Source: Spirochaetota bacterium (GTDB lineage Bacteria > Spirochaetota > UBA4802 > UBA5368). Taken from it: a stretch of DNA of 64,000 nucleotides. The stretch lies in assembly GCA_004297825.1 (NCBI GenBank), contig SCSX01000093.1, positions 1-64,000 on the forward strand, read 5' to 3'. The notes under the pieces were generated by a model, which was not told the origin of the DNA, made no database searches, and worked only from the letters and a program-made list of their open reading frames with translations. The position numbers and the translations under genes were made by a program. This document shows, in pieces, positions 50,405 through 59,091 of this stretch. The number at the start of each line of letters is the position of its first letter. Position 1 is the first letter of the stretch.

Positions 50405-53257
50405 TCATTCTCCTGTGCACCCGCCGCCCAGGTTATTCTCCACGCAATCGATGTTCCAGCGAGACAGCCGCGCGTTATATACGGTCGATGTAAACAGGTA
50501 TGAATGTCCGGTACCCAGGTCCGCCGATTTCGCGAAGGCGACGCCCTGGGGCTCCAGCATGAAAATCGCCGGATACGTATATGCGTTTCCCACGGGCTCC
50601 TGCGTGGGTCCGTCAAGATTCGTCTCCCACTGGGAGGTGCCCCCTCCTATCCAGCCCCCGAAGTTTCCCGACGCGATGCCCCAGCGCGCGATCCGCTGGT
50701 TACGCCGGTCCGCGATATAGAGCCACATGCCGTCCGCGGTCACATCGCCGGGGTAGTTGAATCGTTTTCTCTCCTGCGCGGCGCCGGCGGGTGTCGCGCC
50801 GTCGTGCCAGCCGTCGTCCCCGCCGCCTATCCATGCCGCAGCCGGGTCGGCTCCGGTCGAACCGTTGAAACCCGCGCGCGTCCACCGGGAGACGCGATGG
50901 TTCCCCTCGTCGGCCACGTAGAGATATCCGCCCTGCGCGACGATGCCGCGCGGATAGCTGAAATAATTCCTGGCGCTTCCCCGCTGGCCCGAGAGCGTCG
51001 TCGCGGCGGTGTCCCATGAGTCGACGCCGTTCCCGATGAATCCCTCGTAGCGTCCCGTCGCGAGGTTCCGCCGCGACACGACGCTCGAGCCGTAGCAGCT
51101 CACGTAGAGGAATCCCGCGGATTCGTCGATCGCCACGCCAAAGGGGCTGTTGAACGACTTCGCGTCCATGGAGTAGGGGAGGTCCCAGGGCTCTTCCATA
51201 GACAGGGTCTGCCATGCGTCGTCGTTCGGGCTTCCCAGCCAGGCGACGAAATTCCCGTCACGGTTGCGCTTCACGATGCGATGATTGTTCCGGTCGGCCA
51301 CATAAATGAAGCCGCTCGAATCGACGGCGATTCCCTGGGGCGCGTTAAGGCTTCGCCGGCAGAAGTTACAGGCAGGCTTTCCCGCCGTCATGTGCCATCC
51401 GTCGTCCTCGCTCCCGTCGTCGGCACAGTTAAGGCTCTTGCTCCCCATCCTTCCGGCGAAGGCGCCCGTGCCGGCGTTCCACCGAGACACGCCGTGGTTG
51501 ATCGAGTCCGCGACGTAGACGTAATTGCCGTCGCCTCCATGTACGCTTTGGAGCGACAGTGCCGTGCCGGTCGTGCGGTAAAACCAGCTGTCCGCATTGC
51601 CGGTCCTCGCACCGGGGCCGCGCTGCCATCCCGACTTTCCCTCTCCCACCCACGAGGCGAGGTTGCGCGCGTCCCAGGGAAGCTGTCCCGTGGAGAGCCT
51701 TTCCCCGCCGTAGTTCGGATTGTAGATCATGAAGTGATACGTTTCGCCCGCGAAGAGGCTCATGGTCGCGTCGTAGTCGTGAATCGACATGTGTGCGCCG
51801 CTCTCGCCGGCCAGGCGCACCAGGACGATCTTCAGGCCCCGGTCCATGCCCTGGTTGAGCGGCGTATAGGATTCGTTCGTCGATGGAACATACTCGTGGT
51901 AGACGAACGAGGCGGGCAGGAGCTCCACCATGCCCTCGCCGGAAAGCGGGAGCGAGTTCTCGCGGAAGGCGAGTCCCGCTTCGCCCTTCTTCCCGATCCC
52001 GGCGCCCGTGTAGCTCAGGTCGTATTTCCGCGAGGGATACGTTCCGTCGCCCAGGTCCACCGCGGCGCCCGATTCGTCCAGAAGCGATTCGAGATCCCTG
52101 CCCGCTGCATAGAGCCAGTTGGTGATGACCCAGTCGCCGAACATTCCGGAAAAATCCTGTCCCCCGTTCCAGAAGGAAAACTCCCCCAGCACCCGGTCGA
52201 CGCCGTAGACCGATTCATCGGGCTCCGTGACGAAGGCCTCCATGATCGCGAGGTCCCCTGGCGCGGTGCCCGCGCGGTGCCGCATATAATTGAAAAACAG
52301 GTTCGTCAGTATATAACCCGCAAGCGGATTTCCCGACGAGTTCATGTCCAGCAGCGACGGCGACGAGGCTACGAGCTGCTGCACAAGGGGGAGACAGTAC
52401 TGTTCAAGGCGCTCGGCCTGTCCCGCGGCGGACCCGGCAAGCATCCCGGGCGACTGCTCCGCGAGTCCCTCGGAAATCCACATCGTGTGTTTTTTCACCG
52501 CCCCGTCCAGGACGCGCCGGTAGTACGTGAACAGGTGCGACAGCTCATGCAGCGCGGCCTCAACGAACAGGGTCTTCGCCTTCTCCGTGTCGCCCCCAAA
52601 TGCCGCGCCGTCATAGAAGGGATGGAGGTCCAGGTAGACGATCTGTATTTCGTTCGATCTGCCTTTCAGGGTTTCCGCGGTTTCCAGGTCCCCCAGGTTC
52701 CCGGTCGTTTCGATAAGCTCCGGGTGCCCGTACAGCGCCGCGGTGAAATCGTCGGCGAACAGGTCGCGCGGCGCGAAGAAGCCGCTCACGTACGCGGGAT
52801 CGGTCGCCGCGTAATCGTCGCGGATGTCGTACGCCAGGAGCACCGTCCTTCCCGTGTCCTGCGTCGATGGGCATACCCCGCCGCCGTACACCGCTTTGAG
52901 ATTTTCAAATGCGGGCTCTATCCGGGTGAGGAGCGCCCCGGCATCGGCCGCCGGCATGATATCGTTCTTTCCTGTTTCACGGTAGAGCACGAAATGCCCG
53001 GACACGGCGATTCGTTCGGCGGAGAGGCGGTAGTGGGCCGATACTCCTTCGGGCGCATCGGCGCGCCGGTCCTTCACCCAGAACTCATGCGTCGCGGGTC
53101 CCCCCTCGGGGCAGCCGTCTTTTTCCGCCGATCCCGGCGGGCATGCCGCGGGGTCGGGAACGGGAAGGCCCGAGTGCGAATCGGAACGGGAACCGCCCCC
53201 GCACATCAGCAGGGGAAGCAGCAGGGCGAGCAGCGTTGTCGCGAGTGTTCTTTTCAT
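50405..53257 (-). CDS. Zincin-like metallopeptidase with NHL propeller (lipoprotein)
   Basis: This 950-residue exported protein has a signal peptide with lipobox LLMC. The N-terminal domain is a gluzincin-type peptidase: HELSH (His237, His241) with a probable third ligand Glu263 in SEGLAE, as in M30/hyicolysin-like enzymes. The C-terminal half (about residues 570-950) has NHL/YVTN-type repeats such as GIAVDSSGFIYVADRNNHRI, PRGIVAQGGYLYVADEGNHR and PGDVTADGMWLYIADRRNQR, typical of a propeller. It may process a surface or secreted protein. It lies between two helical-repeat lipoprotein genes on the same strand, 125 bases after the larger and about 200 bases before the smaller. No strong ribosome-binding site is seen. 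Confidence 0.8.
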   Translation of the reverse strand: MKRTLATTLLALLLPLLMCGGGSRSDSHSGLPVPDPAACPPGSAEKDGCPEGGPATHEFWVKDRRADAPEGVSAHYRLSAERIAVSGHFVLYRETGKNDIMPAADAGALLTRIEPAFENLKAVYGGGVCPSTQDTGRTVLLAYDIRDDYAATDPAYVSGFFAPRDLFADDFTAALYGHPELIETTGNLGDLETAETLKGRSNEIQIVYLDLHPFYDGAAFGGDTEKAKTLFVEAALHELSHLFTYYRRVLDGAVKKHTMWISEGLAEQSPGMLAGSAAGQAERLEQYCLPLVQQLVASSPSLLDMNSSGNPLAGYILTNLFFNYMRHRAGTAPGDLAIMEAFVTEPDESVYGVDRVLGEFSFWNGGQDFSGMFGDWVITNWLYAAGRDLESLLDESGAAVDLGDGTYPSRKYDLSYTGAGIGKKGEAGLAFRENSLPLSGEGMVELLPASFVYHEYVPSTNESYTPLNQGMDRGLKIVLVRLAGESGAHMSIHDYDATMSLFAGETYHFMIYNPNYGGERLSTGQLPWDARNLASWVGEGKSGWQRGPGARTGNADSWFYRTTGTALSLQSVHGGDGNYVYVADSINHGVSRWNAGTGAFAGRMGSKSLNCADDGSEDDGWHMTAGKPACNFCRRSLNAPQGIAVDSSGFIYVADRNNHRIVKRNRDGNFVAWLGSPNDDAWQTLSMEEPWDLPYSMDAKSFNSPFGVAIDESAGFLYVSCYGSSVVSRRNLATGRYEGFIGNGVDSWDTAATTLSGQRGSARNYFSYPRGIVAQGGYLYVADEGNHRVSRWTRAGFNGSTGADPAAAWIGGGDDGWHDGATPAGAAQERKRFNYPGDVTADGMWLYIADRRNQRIARWGIASGNFGGWIGGGTSQWETNLDGPTQEPVGNAYTYPAIFMLEPQGVAFAKSADLGTGHSYLFTSTVYNARLSRWNIDCVENNLGGGCTGE

Positions 53258-53382
53258 CGATTCACCGGTTCTGTGTGCGCCCGCGGCAGAATCCCCGACA
53301 CGGGGGGCCGATACAGCGGGAAATTAGCGTATCAGCGCCCCGTTATGCGACATTTCCTCTTCGCGTCCGCGACGATCGACGC

Positions 53383-56300
53383 CTAGTGGTTCGGCGGGTA
53401 CGCGTATTCCGGATAACGCTGGCCGCTTTTGTAGATCACCGCCGGCTCATCGTCCAGCGGGCACACCCGGCACTTGGGCCAGTTCTTGTCGCTCGTTCCC
53501 GCGTAGGGCGGATAATGCACGGTGCCCGCCCAACTCAGGAGCCAGCCCAGGAATCCGTCCCCGTTGATCGCGTCCCACGCCGACGTGATCCCGGGATCCA
53601 CGCTCACCACCAGGCAGAATGACGCGCCCGACCATATGACCGAATCCACCTGTGGCGAACCGCAGATGGACGTCGAGATAGTCTCATTGTAGTAATTAAG
53701 GCAGTTGTACGTGTTGCCGGGCGAGACCTGGTAGGAGTGGGTGTAGAGTCCGTTCACCCATGCGCCGCCCGTGTAATGCGGCCCGTTGATCTGGATGGTC
53801 TCGGTCGCGGGAAAGTACTGCGTCGCGCCGCCGTTCCTGTTTTCGAGCGACTGGTTGTTCACGACGCCGAACCCGCACACCATTGCGGGAATCGCCGTGC
53901 GCCAGCCGAAATTTGTAAGCATGTTGTAAAGCCTTGGACCCGTTTCGGAATTGAGGAGGCGGGCCATGCGAACGGGGCCCACGCCGGGAAAGTAATTGCA
54001 GTTGCCGGTCCTGCTTCCCCCTTCGCCTATGCCCGTGCCGAAGTGCATCATCCCCGCCATGGCGTCGTAGGAAAGCTTGTTCATCAGGTAGAGCGTGGAG
54101 CCGTACACGACGTTGTTCGTGTTATGCATCGTGTTCAGGAACGCGGCGGTGACCTCGCCGGGCAGGAGGTTGATCAGGTTGATGAGCTGCTGGATGTCCT
54201 GGTACCCGTTCAGGATGGCCACGGTCTTCATGGTGTCGGTGACGTTGCCCACGATGATCGCCACCGGATCCGGGTTGTCCATGCCCAGCATGAACTCGGA
54301 CAACCGCTTCCTCCCCGAGGAGCAGGGCTCAGTCAGCAGGTGGTCCCAGGGCGCGCTCAGCTCGTAGCCGGACTGGATGCCGCACCTGTTCACCTCGTTG
54401 ACCAGGGTAATGGCGCGCGCCTGTTCCGCGGGGGTGCGCGACTGGCCTGTGACGTAGTTCCATCCCAGGAGATTGATGACCCCCCAGACTATGGACAGGT
54501 CGCCCACGCTTTTTATCCCGTTCCCCTTCTGGACCGAACCGCCCACCTCGTTCATGAGCCCCACGAGGGGGTCGTAGTCCGCCTCGGGATACCCGGGAGG
54601 GCCGTTCAGGATGTTCATCATGAGCGAAATGTTCGCCACGTTGTTGATCGTATCGGAGAGGTAGCGGACCCGGTTCATGCCGCCGCCGGATTTTGCCGTG
54701 CCGTTCTCATTTATTTTTGCAAGGAGCCCTGTGAGCTTGTCCATGTCCTCGATATCGTTGAGTATCGTGATGAGGTTGGATGCCCCGGCCGGCGTCACTA
54801 CCTCGTTGACGAGCACCGTCATGCGCCCAAGGGCGTCGTTCTCGGCGGTGGAAAGGGCGTCGGTATAGCGGGGCGAGGGCGCCGTCCTGCCCGGGTAGCT
54901 CTTGTCGCCCATGCAGTCGAGCACCCTCCTCAGGCGCGTGACGTCCAGGCCGGGCTCGTTGAGTATCGACAGCATCAGGTTCACGTTGGTCAGGCTGTTG
55001 ATGACGTCGGAGATGTACCGGATGCGCTTCGCCGTGCCGATGAGCCCCGTGAGATAGGGCAGGCTGCCGGAATTGACGCCGTTGATGAGCGCAACCGTGG
55101 CGCCCGTCCCGTTGCCCGACATATCGTTGATGAACGCGGTGAGGCGCCCGAACTTGTCGGACGTGCAGTCCCCGGAATCGCAGAGCGGGTCGGTATAGCG
55201 CGCGGCGTCGTTATGCGCCCCCAGGCTTTCCATGATAAGGACCATCCGCGTGGCGCCGTCCGGGTTCGTGGTGTTTTTAAGCCCGCTCACGATCCTGCCC
55301 ACGTTGGCCGCCCCCGTGCCCCCCCCGTACGCGGAGATGTCGTTCAGCATTCGCACCACGTGGTAGCCCACGGTGAGCCCGGCCCCGGGGGCGTCGCCGT
55401 CGGCGATCTCGTTGATGACGTTGACGAGCCGGGAGCCCGCCGTGGGGGCGCTCGTCGCGCCCAGTGCGGACACGTTCGTGCCGGCAAGATCGAGGTTGTT
55501 GAAGATCGCCGGGACGTAATCGGTGCTCTCTACGCCGTTCATGACGGTGAGGATGTCGGCGAGGGATATGCCGTCCAGGAAGCGCATGAGCGCGACTGTC
55601 CCCGCGGGCGTCACCCCGTTGACAATCCTGTAGAGCTTCTCGCCGGGGTTCCCCGCAAGGCCGTCGACCATGCCGTAGACCTTCGACACGTCCGCGATGA
55701 AATCCATGATATCGGTCATCTGGCGCGGCGCGTCGCCCTCGAGCCCGTTTATCACGCGGGTGAGGGTGTCGATGTCGCTCAGGTTGTTCACGATCGACAC
55801 GATCCTGGGTTCCACGACATCGGGGTTGGGCGGATATACGGTATGGTTGACCATGTACACGAGATTATCGAGCCCCGCGGCGTTAAGACTGTTGAGCGTT
55901 TCCGCGATGGTGGTTTCGTGGGAGAGCGAAAGCTGGTTCAGGAGAATGGCCACCTTCATGTAAGGAAGCAGATCGGCGCCGCGGTTCCCGGGAAGGACGA
56001 CCTTGTCGATGTACACGGCATCTTCGCCCGCGCTGGTGGAGGCATCCTTCACATACTCCCACCGCAGCCTGTGCACCCCGGCGGCGTACGGGCCGTAGGT
56101 CAGCTCGGCCCAGGGAAGCTCGCCGGAATATCGGTCCACGAGGACGTCGTCGACGTAAAATTTGAGATAATCCCAGTTGGTCTCGGTGCTCACCTTTCGC
56201 GCGAAGCTGATCGTTCCCGCCGTCGTGAACCGCGTCACGATCTCGGCCGAGGCCGTCTCGTTGTCGTCCATGGGATTCAGGGTCGCAACGCCCGCGCACA

Positions 56301-57225
56301 GCGATCTGCTCCCGCTGAAGGCCGTGGACGAGGTGACCTGCCAGTGTGCGTTTCCGCTCACGGCCCAGTTGTTATTCGCCTGGGGAAGCTCGAAATCGTC
56401 GTCGTTGCTGATCACCCCCGTGACCGCCAGGCCGTTAATGACGAAGGCGAGTCGCGCGGGATCGGTCGTATGGTTGAGGGTCGCGACGAGCGCGCCCGTG
56501 CCGTCGTCGGGATTGCCGAAATTGGTGATGTTGTTCATCACCCCGGTCACGTTTATCAGGTTGGTGGTCCCGTTAATCACTGTCACCAGGTCCTTCATGT
56601 CGTCGGTCTGGTTGAAGATGCGCAGGAGCGTTTGCAGGCCCGCCGGCGTACAGGCGACCTGGTTCAGGATGGTGGGCATGGTGCTCTGGTACTCGTCGAC
56701 CAGGGCCACCACCATCGTGAGCCGCTCCATGCCGGTCTTCCCGTTCCGGTCTGTCACCCCGAGGATTATCTCCTTGAAGTAATTCATGTCGTTGACGTTG
56801 TTGATGAGGTTCGCGATTTTTCCCAGCGTATCGTCGGAGGGCGGATTCTCCACGCCGATAGCCTGGTCGGTGTAATTCATGAGGTCCACCACGTCCTCGG
56901 GAGAGATCGCATGGGGCTCACTGAGGAGCGCGACGAGCTTGTTCACGTCCGAGATGATATTTATCAGGTGGATCATGTTGCTCTGGCCCATGCCGTAGGC
57001 CAGCCGGTCGAAACTGTACCTGCCCATGCCCTCGACAAGGATATCGTACCGATACTGCCCTATCCCGGAAACGATCGCCCCCTGGTCGACGGGCTTGCCC
57101 TGGTCCGCCTCCTGGTTCCGGGAGTAGGCAGTGTCGTGCCTGGGGCTTAAAATGCATGACGAAAACGAACCCAGTACGATTGCGAGGGAGAGATATGCGA
57201 TGAAGAGCCTGATTGTGGTCGCCAT
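53383..57225 (-). CDS. Helical-repeat lipoprotein A (1280 aa) with inserted beta-sandwich domain
   Basis: This is the largest member of the family. It has a signal peptide with lipobox SFSSC. The N-terminal module (GIGQYRYDILVEGMGRYSFD, then GMGQSNMIHLINIISDVNKL) and many repeats (for example LVTVINGTTNLINVTGVMNN) match lipoprotein B. About residues 275-405 form an inserted beta-sandwich (SGSRSLCAGV, KFYVDDVLVD, GVHRLRWEYV), like a carbohydrate-binding or MAM-type domain. The C-terminal module FPGVGPVRMARLLN and MVCGFGVVNNQ is followed by an extra Cys-rich tail of about 130 residues. The ATG at 57225 sits 6 bases after AGGAGGT, better than the one at 57231 that abuts it. It is the first gene after the promoter at 57361-57389. 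Confidence 0.75.
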   Translation of the reverse strand: MATTIRLFIAYLSLAIVLGSFSSCILSPRHDTAYSRNQEADQGKPVDQGAIVSGIGQYRYDILVEGMGRYSFDRLAYGMGQSNMIHLINIISDVNKLVALLSEPHAISPEDVVDLMNYTDQAIGVENPPSDDTLGKIANLINNVNDMNYFKEIILGVTDRNGKTGMERLTMVVALVDEYQSTMPTILNQVACTPAGLQTLLRIFNQTDDMKDLVTVINGTTNLINVTGVMNNITNFGNPDDGTGALVATLNHTTDPARLAFVINGLAVTGVISNDDDFELPQANNNWAVSGNAHWQVTSSTAFSGSRSLCAGVATLNPMDDNETASAEIVTRFTTAGTISFARKVSTETNWDYLKFYVDDVLVDRYSGELPWAELTYGPYAAGVHRLRWEYVKDASTSAGEDAVYIDKVVLPGNRGADLLPYMKVAILLNQLSLSHETTIAETLNSLNAAGLDNLVYMVNHTVYPPNPDVVEPRIVSIVNNLSDIDTLTRVINGLEGDAPRQMTDIMDFIADVSKVYGMVDGLAGNPGEKLYRIVNGVTPAGTVALMRFLDGISLADILTVMNGVESTDYVPAIFNNLDLAGTNVSALGATSAPTAGSRLVNVINEIADGDAPGAGLTVGYHVVRMLNDISAYGGGTGAANVGRIVSGLKNTTNPDGATRMVLIMESLGAHNDAARYTDPLCDSGDCTSDKFGRLTAFINDMSGNGTGATVALINGVNSGSLPYLTGLIGTAKRIRYISDVINSLTNVNLMLSILNEPGLDVTRLRRVLDCMGDKSYPGRTAPSPRYTDALSTAENDALGRMTVLVNEVVTPAGASNLITILNDIEDMDKLTGLLAKINENGTAKSGGGMNRVRYLSDTINNVANISLMMNILNGPPGYPEADYDPLVGLMNEVGGSVQKGNGIKSVGDLSIVWGVINLLGWNYVTGQSRTPAEQARAITLVNEVNRCGIQSGYELSAPWDHLLTEPCSSGRKRLSEFMLGMDNPDPVAIIVGNVTDTMKTVAILNGYQDIQQLINLINLLPGEVTAAFLNTMHNTNNVVYGSTLYLMNKLSYDAMAGMMHFGTGIGEGGSRTGNCNYFPGVGPVRMARLLNSETGPRLYNMLTNFGWRTAIPAMVCGFGVVNNQSLENRNGGATQYFPATETIQINGPHYTGGAWVNGLYTHSYQVSPGNTYNCLNYYNETISTSICGSPQVDSVIWSGASFCLVVSVDPGITSAWDAINGDGFLGWLLSWAGTVHYPPYAGTSDKNWPKCRVCPLDDEPAVIYKSGQRYPEYAYPPNH

Positions 57226-57360
57226 ATTCATACCTCCTGTAGTTCGCCGGGCCTCATTCGAATCGATCGCTCAAGAGATGCTGTGTGCGCACGGCCTTCT
57301 GGACATCTTTCACCCGGAATCCGCGGATGAAGGATCAAATACTTAACAAGGTTAAGGTAA

Positions 57361-57389
57361 TATATACCATGAGTCTATGTTATGGTCAA
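57361..57389 (-). promoter_or_regulatory. Promoter of the helical-repeat lipoprotein operon
   Basis: On the minus strand TTGACC (57389-57384) is followed after exactly 17 bases by TATATA (57366-57361), close to the sigma-70 consensus. Transcription would begin near 57354 and run into the ATG at 57225 with a leader of about 130 bases. Confidence 0.6.
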
Positions 57390-57456
57390 CAACAAATACC
57401 ATAAAAAGTTTATTTTTTTATAAATATACCATGTGTTCATATTATCATCCTTCCCC

Positions 57457-57526
57457 ATGAAAAGCGCCCTCGCGACGAGCATCGTTTCAGAAGGTCGTGA
57501 AGCTTTATGCAGGAACAAAGCGTATC
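57457..57526 (+). repeat. Dispersed repeat family 2, copy B
   Basis: ATGAAAAGCGCCCTCGCGAC... to GGAACAAAGCGTATC (57457-57526). It matches 43060-43120 at both ends and 63920-63986 in its first half. It lies in the gap between the lipoprotein promoter and modA and does not encode a protein. Confidence 0.55.
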
Positions 57527-57660
57527 AGCCGCGGCGCGGGGAGTGGGGGGAGAGAAATTCATTGACTGGTATTTTTACTATGTTTAATTTGACCTAATAA
57601 CTCATATATATCTTTTGATTCAATAGTATGTTCGCAAGAGATTGCATCAAGGAGAGCACA

Positions 57661-58434
57661 ATGAAGAGTCCGGGTTATAAACGGGTCGCGGCAATCGCAG
57701 TGATCAGCATTGTCGCTGCTGCCGTGTCCATATCCGGATGCACCAGGGATCCGTCTTCTAAAAAGATCAGCGCGGGTGTCGCCGCTAATTTTATCAAGCC
57801 ATTCGGCGAACTCGCGGCCGAATTTGAGGGCAAAACCGGAATAAAGGTTGAAACGACATTCACCTCGTCAGGGACGCTCTATAATCAGATAAAAAACGGC
57901 GCCCCCTATGACATTTTTCTTTCTGCCGACGAAGAGAGACCGACCCTTCTTTTGAAGGAAGGTAAAGTCCTGACTCCTTTCGTGTACGCGAAGGGCGAGG
58001 TGATTCTCTGGTCTGGGAAGAAGGAATTATGCACTGCCGCCAACTGGAGAGAAGCGCTCACGCTTCCGGGTGTGAATAAGATATCCATAGCAAATCCCGC
58101 GACGGCGCCGTATGGCCTGGCTGCGAAGAGCGCGCTTGTGGGCGCCGAACTGTGGGATTCTCTCCAGCCGAAGCTCGTGAACGGACAGGATATCGCGCAG
58201 GCCTTCCAGTATGCTTCCACCGGCGCCACGGACATGGGATTCTGCGCCTTCTCCGCAGCGTTTTCCGATGAGGGAAAGAAGGGCGGCTACTACGCGGTGG
58301 CCGAGGCTCCCGCAATAGTGCAGTCGGCCTGCGTGGTGAAAAGCACGGAAAAGCGCGACGCGGCGGACAAGTTTGCGACTTTCCTGGTGTCGCCGGAAGC
58401 TGAAAAGATTAAAAAGAAATACGGCTATAAATAG
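57661..58434 (+). CDS. modA: Molybdate ABC transporter substrate-binding protein
   Basis: This 257-residue protein has a lipoprotein signal peptide (lipobox SISGC) and the ModA fold. ISAGVAANFIKPFGELAAEF opens the first lobe. TFTSSGTLYNQIKNGAPYDIF carries the ligand-contacting Ser residues. IANPATAPYGLAAK and GATDMGFCAF belong to the second lobe. It captures molybdate or tungstate outside the inner membrane and delivers it to ModB. AAGGAGAGCAC precedes the ATG at 57661. modB starts immediately after its stop, so the three genes form an operon. Molybdate supply fits an anaerobe with Mo- or W-enzymes. Confidence 0.93.
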   Translation: MKSPGYKRVAAIAVISIVAAAVSISGCTRDPSSKKISAGVAANFIKPFGELAAEFEGKTGIKVETTFTSSGTLYNQIKNGAPYDIFLSADEERPTLLLKEGKVLTPFVYAKGEVILWSGKKELCTAANWREALTLPGVNKISIANPATAPYGLAAKSALVGAELWDSLQPKLVNGQDIAQAFQYASTGATDMGFCAFSAAFSDEGKKGGYYAVAEAPAIVQSACVVKSTEKRDAADKFATFLVSPEAEKIKKKYGYK

Positions 58435-59091
58435 ATGGATTTCCAGTCCCTGTTATTAACATTAAAGCTTTCAATGTTTACCACCGTCGTGCTGGTGGCG
58501 CTTGCCGCGCCACTGGCATATTTCATCGCATTTTCCGGGATGCGCGGCAAAACATTCATTGAAGCGCTTATCTATATCCCCACGGCCCTTCCCCCCACGG
58601 TGATTGGATTTTATCTCCTTGTCGTCATGGGACCGCACGGATTCGCGGGAAGGGCGTGGACTTCATTGACAGGCGGGTATCTTCTTTTTACTTTTACCGG
58701 TATTGTCATAGCTTCAATTGTATACAGCATCCCGTTTGCGGTGCAGCCTATGAAGGCGGCGTTTCAGAAGATCGATCGCCGCCTCCTCGAAAACGCATAC
58801 GTGCTGGGGTTGACTAAAAAGGCCGCGTTTTTCCGTGTCGTCATACCGAACAGCATCTCGGGGATCGCGGCCGCGGCCGTGCTGGTTTTTCTTCACAGCA
58901 TGGGCGCGTTCGGTGTCTTGATGATGGTGGGAGGAAGCGTCCCCGGCGAAACGAGGGTCGCGTCGATCGCGATCTATGAAGCGGTGGAGGCGATGGATTA
59001 CCGGGGGGCCGGGCTCCTGTCCCTGGCGTTTATTCCTATGAGCTACGCGTTCCTTCTTCTTGTGAATAAACTCAACGAGGAAAAGAAATAA
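58435..59091 (+). CDS. modB: Molybdate ABC transporter permease
   Basis: This 218-residue inner-membrane protein has about six helices. It carries the ABC permease EAA loop (RLLENAYVLGLTKKAAFFRVVIPNSI, about residues 121-146) that contacts the ATPase. FIEALIYIPTALPPTVIGFY near residue 45 and GVLMMVGGSVPGETR are typical of ModB. It starts at the base after the modA stop and overlaps the modC start by one base (TAATG). It forms the channel for molybdate or tungstate. Confidence 0.94.
   Translation: MDFQSLLLTLKLSMFTTVVLVALAAPLAYFIAFSGMRGKTFIEALIYIPTALPPTVIGFYLLVVMGPHGFAGRAWTSLTGGYLLFTFTGIVIASIVYSIPFAVQPMKAAFQKIDRRLLENAYVLGLTKKAAFFRVVIPNSISGIAAAAVLVFLHSMGAFGVLMMVGGSVPGETRVASIAIYEAVEAMDYRGAGLLSLAFIPMSYAFLLLVNKLNEEKK

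Noticed and set aside
53737-57150. Long (1137-codon) open frame on the + strand opposite lipoprotein A
   Set aside because: It is an antisense shadow. The repeated GTC/GAC-type codons of the GC-rich lipoprotein gene leave the complementary frame open. It has no ribosome-binding site, no signal peptide and a His/Val/Asp-rich composition unlike real proteins.
57540-57660. ModE site or riboswitch upstream of modA
   Set aside because: The region is AT-rich, but I could not find the paired ModE half-sites or a recognisable riboswitch fold.
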